Source: Methanosarcinales archaeon (GTDB lineage: Archaea; Halobacteriota; Methanosarcinia; Methanosarcinales; EX4572-44). Taken from it: a DNA stretch of 19,640 nt. The DNA is taken from the NCBI GenBank assembly GCA_004212095.1, contig RXIJ01000041.1, positions 1 to 19,640 of the forward strand. Reading direction: 5' to 3'. The notes below the pieces were generated by a model, which made no database searches, had not been told where the DNA came from, and was given only the letters and a program-made list of their open reading frames with translations. Positions within the stretch are counted from its first letter, which is position 1; each line of letters opens with the position of its first letter. The translations under genes and the position numbers were made by a program. Positions 8,036-14,127 of the stretch are shown in pieces.

Positions 8036-8064
8036 GTGGACCCTTAGTTTAACTAAGTGTCCAC
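8036..8064. repeat. 29-nt palindrome upstream of taw1
   Basis: GTGGAC (8036-8041) and CTTAGTT (8043-8049) pair with AACTAAG (8051-8057) and GTCCAC (8059-8064): 13 of 14 pairs around a 1-nt centre. It could be an operator or the end of a lost mobile element. It lies about 40 bp upstream of the TATA-like CTTTATACAC at 8105-8114. Confidence 0.55.
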
Positions 8065-8163
8065 TTTGAGGAGTTGAGTTTGGTTCTTCATTAAATTAAA
8101 GAGACTTTATACACAAAATGGACTTTTAACACGAAGCTGGACAACGCGTATTGTTTTTATACT

Positions 8164-9117
8164 ATGAACTCATTAAAAATTCACGGTTGTAGGCGAATGT
8201 TGACAAGTTCTAATTTTGAGTCATTGCTAAAAAAACACGGCTATCATACAGCGGGCAGCCACAGTGTTGTTAAAACCTGCCTGTGGTTAAATAAAAGCCT
8301 TCGTGGTGAAGGAAAATGCTATAAATTTCAGTTTTATGGTATAGCTTCTCATCGCTGCGTCCAGATGACACCAACGATGCAGTGCAATCAAAAATGCCTT
8401 CACTGCTGGCGCCCAACTGAAATAGACGTCCCTGAAACAGGATGGGACTCCCCAGAATTGATCGTAGAAGAGTCATTAAAGGCTCAGCAGAAATTAATCT
8501 CAGGTTACGGTGGTGCTGATATAATCGATAAAACGCTCTGGGAAGAGGCAAAAAATCCACGTCATGTGGCGATATCCCTTGCAGGTGAACCAACGATTTA
8601 TCCGTATCTTGACCAGCTTATTGATACATTCCACAGTAAAAATATGACCACTTTTGTTGTGACCAATGGCACATATCCTGCAATGGTGGAACAGATTAAG
8701 CCCACTCAGTTGTATTTGAGTCTCAATGCACCAGACGAAGATACGTATCGGCAAACCTGCAATCCTCAGGAAGAGGGGCTGTGGGAACATATCTGCGAGA
8801 GCCTTGACATCCTGCAAGAAAAACAGACCCGAACTGTTCTTCGTATCACTTTAACAGAGGGCTTAAACATCACCAACCCGGAAGGCTATGCAGCTCTAAT
8901 CGATCGTGCAAGTCCTGATTATATTGAAATAAAAGCATACATGCATCTTGGTTTTTCGCAAAAGAGGCTTGAAAGGTCTGCGATGCCAACTCACCAGAGA
9001 ATTCGCGAGTTTTCAGAAAAAATCATGCAATACACCGATTATAAACAAGCAGATGAAAGTCCGATCAGCAGAATAGTGCTATTATCTAAAAACGGGTATG
9101 TGAAAAAAATAGTTTAA
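8164..9117 (+). CDS. taw1: 4-demethylwyosine synthase Taw1 (TYW1), radical SAM
   Basis: Radical SAM enzyme that condenses pyruvate carbons onto N1-methylguanosine-37 of tRNA-Phe to form the tricyclic 4-demethylwyosine (wybutosine pathway). The radical SAM cluster ligands are C74, C78 and C81 in MQCNQKCLHCW. Three upstream cysteines C39, C52 and C65 have the 13-residue spacing of the ligands of the second 4Fe-4S cluster described for Pyrococcus Taw1. Other signatures are YHTAGSHSVVKTC, SLRGEGKCYKFQFYG, SLAGEPTIYPYL and VVTNGTYP. The length (317) is typical. The start is uncertain: ATG 8164 or the in-frame ATG at 8197, which gives MLTSSNFESLLKKHGY as in homologues. A TATA-like CTTTATACAC lies at 8105-8114. 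Confidence 0.95.
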   Translation: MNSLKIHGCRRMLTSSNFESLLKKHGYHTAGSHSVVKTCLWLNKSLRGEGKCYKFQFYGIASHRCVQMTPTMQCNQKCLHCWRPTEIDVPETGWDSPELIVEESLKAQQKLISGYGGADIIDKTLWEEAKNPRHVAISLAGEPTIYPYLDQLIDTFHSKNMTTFVVTNGTYPAMVEQIKPTQLYLSLNAPDEDTYRQTCNPQEEGLWEHICESLDILQEKQTRTVLRITLTEGLNITNPEGYAALIDRASPDYIEIKAYMHLGFSQKRLERSAMPTHQRIREFSEKIMQYTDYKQADESPISRIVLLSKNGYVKKIV

Positions 9118-9141
9118 ATAGGGAAAAGGGGGTGTTACTTG

Positions 9142-9355
9142 ATGATAGCTGCTGTTTTGAAGCAGGGGGGACGGCTGGTCAGTTTTAGCCGCTTAAAAAT
9201 TGGTGCTGCAATCTTAAGCATTTGATGCAGCAAGGAAAGACACTTCAACAATCTCTGAGATTGCAGAAAAGGTTTTGGTTAATGTCGTGGAGCATGTACT
9301 AATCGATGCTGGTTTTGCTGACGTTGCTAAACTTTCACAAGTACAGAGTTGTTAG
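9142..9355 (+). pseudogene. Small frameshifted gene of unknown function
   Basis: ATG 9142 is preceded by a good Shine-Dalgarno (GGGGGTG, 9128-9134) and opens 27 codons (MIAAVLKQGGRLVSFSRLK...) to TGA 9223-9225. From 9218 another frame is open for 45 codons (DTSTISEIAEKVLVNVVEHV, then LIDAGFADVAKL) to TAG 9353-9355. Joined by one frameshift they would make a roughly 70-residue helical protein. I do not recognise the family. It sits between taw1 and the MATE gene in the same direction as taw1. Confidence 0.35.
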
Positions 9356-9429
9356 ATAACCTTTAATTCTCGACTTTCGCGACACGTGCCCTGTTTTTCC
9401 AACCAGTTCTGTAATGTGTACTGAAATGT

Positions 9430-10860
9430 TCAGGTTAATGATTGCGTGACTCCCGAGGATTTTTTTATTAGCTTCTGAATATACAGCCTTGCCCACACAA
9501 ATGCTACTGTTACAGCAATGGTGTTTGCTACAACCAGACCCCACCAGACCCCAACCAGACCTAACCCAATGTTGAAAGCAAATACAAAAGCAAATAATGG
9601 AGTTAGAATAAGAGTTCGTAAAATTGTGACAAGTAGTGCAGTCATCCCTTTCCCGGTTCCCTGAAAAAGCGAAGATGAGAGCATGCCAAATGATATTGTT
9701 GGGTAATAAAAACTGATTATCCTGAGAAAAATTGTCAACCCTGGTGCAATACGTCCCGCCCCTTCAGCTTGTGTAAATACTGCAGCTATCTGAGGTGCGA
9801 AAATGAAGGTTACAACAGCGATAGCTGCCTCTATCAAAAAACCAATCTTTATTGCGTAGAGATGGGCAGTACTGACCTTTTTAAAGGAGTGTGCACCAAA
9901 AGCAGCTCCACTTACCGAGACAAGTGCAGTAGCGATACCCATAGTCGGCAGAACTGCTATACTTGCTACACGCCATCCAGTGGAGTAGATTGCTACACCA
10001 TCTGTGTTACCAACCATTACTATAATGATATTTATTATTATCATCATAAATGACATGGAAACCATCATCACTGAACCCGGCAGACCAACTTTGAGGATAT
10101 CTATAATAATATTTTTATTGAATTTAAAATCGCTGAAGTTGAAAGATACATAAGTATCTCTTTTTAAAAAAAACCAGTTTAACATGACGATAGAAGTAAT
10201 GCTTAACGATAGTAGTGTTGCCCATGCCGCGCCTGCAATACCCAAATCAAAGGTGTAGATAAAAATAGGGTCTAGTATGATATTCAGACCAGCACCAAGT
10301 GCCATGGCATACATGGCTCTTTTTACGTCTCCTTCACCCCGTAGTATTGCATTTGCTATGTTTGTAAAAAATATAAAAATACTGCCTGCGATGATAACCT
10401 TGCCATATACTATAGTCATTCCTATGACATTAACTGCACCAATAAAAACAAATATCTCGCGAGCAAAGGCGAAGAGTGGTACAGTAAAGACGACTACAAA
10501 TAAGAGCATTATAACGATTGTATGAACTGCTATATTGTCTGCACCATGTTTATCAGAAGCACCAATCCTGCGGGATATGGCAGACGCTGCACCTATACCC
10601 AATCCATTAGACAATCCCATAGCCAAAAAGAAAAACGGGAAAACGAAACCAATCGCAGCGAGTGCGTTAGCACCCAGACCAGAAACCCAAATCGCATCAG
10701 CAAGATTGTAGATTGCCTGTATAGACATAGCTGCAATCATTGGCAATGAAAGTTTGATAATTGCTTTTTTAGGGTCTCCAAGTAGTGTCTTCACACCTTT
10801 CGTTTTCTTATTCCTGGATGACTCATCTGAAGTTTCTTTTTCTGTTTGTTTACTATTCAC
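9430..10860 (-). CDS. MATE-family multidrug/metabolite exporter
   Basis: Integral membrane antiporter of the MATE (NorM/DinF-like) family, which exports organic compounds in exchange for Na+ or H+. The 476 residues have a charged cytosolic N-terminus (KQTEKETSDESSRNKKTK) followed by about 12 hydrophobic segments. Recognisable blocks are LLGDPKKAIIKLSLPMI before TM1, YNLADAIWVSGLGANALAA, NGLGIGAASAISRRIG, AILRGEGDVKRAM and LFQGTGKGM. The start is GTG at 10858-10860 without a clear Shine-Dalgarno; an AT-rich TATA-like stretch lies near 10922-10935 on this strand. Substrate unknown. No neighbour suggests one. Confidence 0.93.
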   Translation of the reverse strand: MNSKQTEKETSDESSRNKKTKGVKTLLGDPKKAIIKLSLPMIAAMSIQAIYNLADAIWVSGLGANALAAIGFVFPFFFLAMGLSNGLGIGAASAISRRIGASDKHGADNIAVHTIVIMLLFVVVFTVPLFAFAREIFVFIGAVNVIGMTIVYGKVIIAGSIFIFFTNIANAILRGEGDVKRAMYAMALGAGLNIILDPIFIYTFDLGIAGAAWATLLSLSITSIVMLNWFFLKRDTYVSFNFSDFKFNKNIIIDILKVGLPGSVMMVSMSFMMIIINIIIVMVGNTDGVAIYSTGWRVASIAVLPTMGIATALVSVSGAAFGAHSFKKVSTAHLYAIKIGFLIEAAIAVVTFIFAPQIAAVFTQAEGAGRIAPGLTIFLRIISFYYPTISFGMLSSSLFQGTGKGMTALLVTILRTLILTPLFAFVFAFNIGLGLVGVWWGLVVANTIAVTVAFVWARLYIQKLIKKSSGVTQSLT

Positions 10861-10942
10861 GTATGAACCATCTTGCTAATTACTTCTTTATTCCCAAGAG
10901 TGGACTTCCTGGTGTAAGAATTTTAATATATATTTCAATAAA

Positions 10943-11127
10943 CTGCACAACCGCACACTCTGTGTGCGGAAACAATTCTCGACTCTCGAAAGCACTGAAT
11001 ACAACGCAAGCGGAGATGCCCGGCAACTCTTGATTACGAAGTAATCACGTTGCGAAGCAATTGAGTGTAGAAATTATGTATCGAATTTCAGTAACAAGAG
11101 AACATGGTTACATTTATACTTTCCTAT
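10943..11127 (+). repeat. Dispersed hairpin repeat, copy B (longest)
   Basis: Aligns in inverse orientation with 1-101 and adds an internal segment. In order: hairpin CCGCACAC-TCT-GTGTGCGG (10951-10969), hairpin TGATTAC-GAA-GTAATCA (11031-11047), hairpin TTGC-GAA-GCAA (11050-11060), then AACATGGTTACATTTATACT and TTCCT, ending at 11127. The terminal block differs from the reverse complement of 1-25 at only about two positions. Confidence 0.65.
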
Positions 11128-11329
11128 ATGTTGAAAATTCAACGAAAATGATACAGTTCAGGTAAACCATTATTTGTGAGTTTTCTAAGTAGTGTTGCAC
11201 ACTGCATGAAGCGGCAAGAAGGATAAAGGCGTAATAAACTACACTATTTTTGACCCTTAACCAAACAGATTTAAAAATTTATATAAATATTTACCATAAT
11301 ATTTTGTAACTGTAAAATTTATATAAAAT

Positions 11330-11342
11330 GCCTTCATAAGGC
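11330..11342 (+). repeat. Subterminal hairpin of the IS200-like element
   Basis: GCCTT-CAT-AAGGC lies 8 nt upstream of the TnpA remnant start. IS200/IS605 elements have subterminal hairpins at their ends instead of terminal inverted repeats, and this fits a left-end hairpin. Preceding TATA-like sequence (TTTATATAAA) could be its promoter. Confidence 0.4.
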
Positions 11343-11349
11343 TTATTGT

Positions 11350-11502
11350 ATGGAGCGGAGATATATTCGATACGACCGACACACGGTTTCTTTATTAACT
11401 GACTATATGGTGATTACAAGGGATATGTCAGTCATGGATCTTGAAGTTGTTGAGAAATATATTGGGACGCAGAATTACAAGGAGAAACCAAAATGTTTAT
11501 AA
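11350..11502 (+). pseudogene. Internally deleted IS200-type TnpA (Y1 transposase)
   Basis: A 50-codon open frame that begins MERRYIRYDRHTVSLLTDYM and VIT, matching the N-terminus of IS200/IS605 TnpA, then jumps to LEVVEKYIGTQNYKEKPK, which matches the C-terminal helix carrying the catalytic tyrosine. The middle of the protein, including the HUH metal-binding histidines, is absent. Normal TnpA is about 130-150 residues. The remaining ORF is uninterrupted, so it is a clean internal deletion or recombination product and not gradual decay. No TnpB is present. It lies upstream of the gene at 11585 on the same strand. Confidence 0.75.
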
Positions 11503-11584
11503 GAAGAAAATCACTAACAAGCCCTGTACCTATAAGTACGGTGTATAGTGACTTAAAATCGCAAATTAAAGGAGGAAAAGTAAT

Positions 11585-12442
11585 ATGTCTAAACTAAGAG
11601 GTTATGCTATATCAACTGGATTTCTCGGAACAGATCATACCTATGTGAAAAGTGACAAACCTGCCTTTTCTTGGGCCTGCTGGGGAAGGGATGCAGGCGG
11701 GAAAGAAATTTGCCAAGGAAGTGGCAATGCTACAATGGGAAATTGTATATCTCAACCAAATTCGTGGGCAGGTATCATATATGGGGTTACAGGTGTATGT
11801 CACCAAACGGCAAATAGAATTTTATATCCTGCGCACGTGACAGTTTCAAAAGCAGGAGGTTACTGGGCATCTACGCTTGCATATGGAGTGTATGGTACTC
11901 CTGCATCAATGATTGAGTGGTTTGCAAGGCTAGCAGCCTGTTCGTTAGTAAGTAGCGATATAACCTTCATAAAGGCTCTTGAAATGGATACGAGGAGCCA
12001 AGTGCTTTCACAAGAGGATACGGAAAAAGCATACCTTAAAAAGGTGATGGCCTTATATTCAGAGACGATGCAGACACCTCAGACTTTAAGGGCTGAAGTC
12101 AAAGAGGATGAAAGTTATTCTCTCATAGGAAAAGAACTTGAGTTGATGATGGAGTTTCGCCTTGGTAAAAGCTTAGATGTCCAGATAACTAAATCAATTC
12201 TGAAACAGCAATATGATTTCCTCAAGGAGAAACATGAAATGGATTATAATCTCTATAGCACCGACCTCAGCGTTGAGAAGCATGTTAAAGAAATGAACGA
12301 TCTCTTTGGAGATACATTGAGACACATTGCAGAGATTTTGGAAAAAGACCAATTTGAAAAAATATTCGGTTTAACTCCACCTGATGGCAGTTTCGGCATC
12401 ATTGATCCGAAAATTGCTGTCAAAGTTCATGCGCGGAATTAA
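11585..12442 (+). CDS. Putative permuted papain-like (NlpC/P60-fold) cysteine hydrolase, unknown role
   Basis: A 285-residue protein without signal peptide or transmembrane segment. The N-terminal 110 residues hold GTDHTYVKSD (His18), FSWACWGRDAGG and YGVTGVCHQTANRIL (Cys72). A histidine before a helix-borne Cys-His-Gln-x-x-Asn pattern is what circularly permuted papain-like hydrolases (YiiX/LRAT/PPPDE type) show, so I infer that fold; catalysis is not demonstrated. The C-terminal half is helical and charged. Start ATG 11585 has a very strong Shine-Dalgarno (AAAGGAGG). A bacterial-style hairpin/T-tract terminator follows, and an IS200 remnant precedes it, suggesting acquisition from a bacterium. 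I recall similar hypothetical proteins in proteobacteria but could not search. Confidence 0.7.
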   Translation: MSKLRGYAISTGFLGTDHTYVKSDKPAFSWACWGRDAGGKEICQGSGNATMGNCISQPNSWAGIIYGVTGVCHQTANRILYPAHVTVSKAGGYWASTLAYGVYGTPASMIEWFARLAACSLVSSDITFIKALEMDTRSQVLSQEDTEKAYLKKVMALYSETMQTPQTLRAEVKEDESYSLIGKELELMMEFRLGKSLDVQITKSILKQQYDFLKEKHEMDYNLYSTDLSVEKHVKEMNDLFGDTLRHIAEILEKDQFEKIFGLTPPDGSFGIIDPKIAVKVHARN

Positions 12443-12465
12443 AAAATGGACTCTTTTTCCAAACT

Positions 12466-12492
12466 CCCATCTGATTGATGGGTTTTTCTTTT
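12466..12492 (+). terminator. Intrinsic-type terminator
   Basis: CCCATC-TGATT-GATGGG (12466-12482) followed directly by TTTTTCTTTT (12483-12492), 24 nt after the stop of the upstream gene. This is the classic bacterial rho-independent architecture. Confidence 0.75.
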
Positions 12493-12572
12493 ATTAAACC
12501 TGCGTCTGGATAAAAGTGCAGATGTTTGGCAAGATGAGAATATTTATTGAAATGAGCATTCTCCTGATGCCC

Positions 12573-12596
12573 CGGACTTAGCGAAGCGGAAGTCCG
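12573..12596. repeat. Hairpin with nested GCGAAGC
   Basis: CGGACTT (12573-12579) pairs with AAGTCCG (12590-12596); the 10-nt interior contains GCGAAGC (12581-12587), a GAA-loop mini-hairpin sequence. Confidence 0.5.
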
Positions 12597-12767
12597 AGGT
12601 CGTTGACTTAAATCGAGGAGGTGGGTTAACGGGAGTAAGCGTTAAATTGATGTTCGACCAGAGGGATGTATATATGCAATATTGTAGATATACTGCCAAA
12701 ATAAAAGGACATACGCAATGCGGATATAATACTAAATTGGGGTTATATACGAAGTATTGCGGATCGG

Positions 12768-12897
12768 ATATAACTTAAGATAAGCAAAATTCACTACGCT
12801 CACTCATTTTGCTTATCGGGGCGGCGGGGCTTCGCCCCTTGATAGGCTTGTCTGCTCGCTTCGCGACCCCTTCGCATACCCCGTAGCCCCGTTAGAC
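12768..12897 (+). other. attC-like recombination site, upstream of budA
   Basis: Ends in GTTAGAC (12891-12897), matching the integron R' core GTTRRRY. ATATAAC at 12768-12774 is the exact complement of GTTATAT at 12742-12748, the pairing expected between a cassette's own end and start. Inside, GCTTATC-GGGGC-GGCGGGG (12811-12829) mirrors CCCCGTA-GCCCC-GTTAGAC (12879-12897): two arms separated by a 5-nt spacer. A 12-bp stem (12779-12790 / 12806-12817) and GGGGC-TTC-GCCCC (12826-12838) are nested. The exact outer boundary (12768 or 12811) is ambiguous. No integrase is in the window. Confidence 0.4.
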
Positions 12898-12923
12898 GAA
12901 ATACTAACTGTTAGGGGAAAGAA

Positions 12924-13709
12924 ATGATGAAATATTCATTACTATCAACTTTTTTGATTATAGCTGTTGTAGCTATATCTGGATGTTCACATGTGCAGGA
13001 AAACAATGATATCCTATTTCAAACATCAACCATTAATGCCTTGCTTAATGGGGTCTATGATGGAGATATAACTTTTCAAGAGTTAAAGCAGCATGGAGGC
13101 TTTGGCCTGGGCACTGTCGATGCTCTTGATGGGGAGCTGATCGGATTAGATGGTAAATTCTATCAAGTAAAAGCAGATGGGATAGCTTACCTTGTTAATG
13201 ATTCGATGGAAACTCCATTTGCTGCGGTAACTTTCTTCGAACCCGATAAATCAGCATTGTTAGATGAACCTATAAATAATCATGAGCAGCTGAACGGATA
13301 TTTAGATAATTTATTACCAACCAAGAACATTTTCTATGCCATCAAAATAGAGGGGGATTTCGAATATGTTAAGACAAGGCGTGTTCCCAAACAAAATAAG
13401 CCCTACCCTCCGCTTGTTGAAGTGGTTAAAAACCAGTCAACATTCGAATTTCATGATGTGGAAGGGACTATGGTGGGATTTCGCTGCCCGGATTATGTTG
13501 AAGGAGTAAATGTTCCAGGGTATCATCTTCATTTTATTACCAAGGATAAAAAGGCAGGGGGACACTTGCTTGAGTGCCGGATGCAAAATGTAACAATTGA
13601 AATTGATTATACTTCCGATTTTTATATGGTATTGCCGCAAAGTGACGAGTTTTATAAGGTAGATTTAACAGAGGGAAAGGAAAAAGAACTGGTGAAAGTG
13701 GAAAGATGA
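12924..13709 (+). CDS. budA: Alpha-acetolactate decarboxylase, lipoprotein form
   Basis: Decarboxylates alpha-acetolactate to acetoin, diverting it from valine/leucine synthesis. Family blocks are STINALLNGVYDGDITF, HGGFGLGTVDALDGELIGLD, GTMVGFRCPDYVEGVNVPGY and HLHFITKDKKAGGHLLEC. The zinc ligands correspond to H201, H203 and H214, with E71 and R152 in the places of the conserved Glu and Arg; the 2- and 11-residue His spacing matches the Bacillus/Brevibacillus enzyme. The first 21 residues (MMKYSLLSTFLIIAVVAISG, then Cys21) form a lipoprotein signal peptide, predicting an extracytoplasmic anchored enzyme. No acetolactate synthase is adjacent. The gene stands alone inside an attC-like bracket (12892-13795), so acquisition as a mobile cassette is inferred. 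Length is normal (261). Confidence 0.92.
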   Translation: MMKYSLLSTFLIIAVVAISGCSHVQENNDILFQTSTINALLNGVYDGDITFQELKQHGGFGLGTVDALDGELIGLDGKFYQVKADGIAYLVNDSMETPFAAVTFFEPDKSALLDEPINNHEQLNGYLDNLLPTKNIFYAIKIEGDFEYVKTRRVPKQNKPYPPLVEVVKNQSTFEFHDVEGTMVGFRCPDYVEGVNVPGYHLHFITKDKKAGGHLLECRMQNVTIEIDYTSDFYMVLPQSDEFYKVDLTEGKEKELVKVER

Positions 13710-13718
13710 TTGGGTGGC

Positions 13719-13801
13719 GTACTTCGTCTAACAGCAGGATAAAGGGCTTCACTATGCCCAAATCTGTTACACAAACTTCTTTTATCTGCGAAACGTTATA
13801 C
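13719..13801 (+). other. attC-like recombination site, downstream of budA
   Basis: GTCTAAC (13726-13732) fits RYYYAAC and is the exact complement of GTTAGAC at 12891-12897; the match extends to 13 of 14 bases (13719-13732 against 12891-12904). Next, GCAGgATAAA (13734-13743) pairs with TTTATCTGC (13781-13789) leaving one G bulged, like the extrahelical base of attC L boxes. GGGC/GCCC (13744-13747 / 13756-13759) forms an inner hairpin. It ends at GTTATAC (13795-13801), an R'-like core. The short 1-nt spacer on the left arm is atypical. Confidence 0.45.
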
Positions 13802-14019
13802 CTAGAATACTTAAAACAAAAAAAATCATAAATTAATTTAATAAAAACACAGCATATATGCTACTAGCTTATGCCCCCACCCCCTGGGACCTTGCTCTAT
13901 TCGGTCGCAACGTCGTATATGTTGAAAACGTCAGACTTAAACACTCAAAACAAGAAATCTATAAAATAATCCAGATACCTATCCTACAACAAACGTTGAT
14001 GAGGCTGTATCCTTTGAGT
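13802..14019. other. AT-rich spacer, no supported gene
   Basis: Between the downstream attC-like site and repeat copy D. A 62-codon open stretch starts at 13858 but has no Shine-Dalgarno or recognisable sequence, and it runs into the repeat. Confidence 0.4.
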
Positions 14020-14077
14020 CTTGATCGCGTTAGCAATCAAGTGTAAGATAAATAAATGCGTTTATACTTTCTTACAC
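14020..14077 (+). repeat. Dispersed hairpin repeat, copy D (short)
   Basis: Hairpin CTTGATCGC / GCAATCAAG (14020-14041, one mismatch), then GTGTAAGATAAATAAATGCG and TTTATACTTTC, the same order of hairpin, GTGTA(G)A and GCGTTTATACTTTC as in copies A and B but lacking the segment between. A second inverted pair GTGTAAG (14041-14047) / CTTACAC (14071-14077) closes it. Confidence 0.5.
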
Positions 14078-14080
14078 ACT

Positions 14081-14087
14081 AAAAAAA
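14081..14087 (-). terminator. T-tract downstream of the chaperonin gene
   Basis: Seven consecutive T residues on the minus strand, about 40 nt after the chaperonin stop: an archaeal oligo-T terminator. Confidence 0.45.
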
Positions 14088-14127
14088 TATAAACAACTAA
14101 AAATTTATTATTTTGAGGACAGAGTTT

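Noticed and set aside
11493..11605. Short frame after the TnpA remnant (MFIRRKSLTSPVP...) as a TnpB start
   Set aside because: It does not resemble TnpB and overlaps the ribosome site and start of the next gene.
12601..12647. GTTAAAT at 12641-12647 as a further cassette boundary
   Set aside because: It matches GTTRRRY by itself, but no complementary R'' partner with the right order was found, and a 7-base match is expected by chance.
12779..12865. Cluster of palindromes before budA as a CRISPR or phage attachment site
   Set aside because: There are no regularly spaced direct repeats or spacers; the arms fit an attC-like fold or the GAA-loop hairpin family better.
13858..14046. 62-codon plus-strand ORF after the budA cassette
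   Set aside because: No ribosome site or recognisable sequence; its end lies inside repeat copy D. Treated as spurious.
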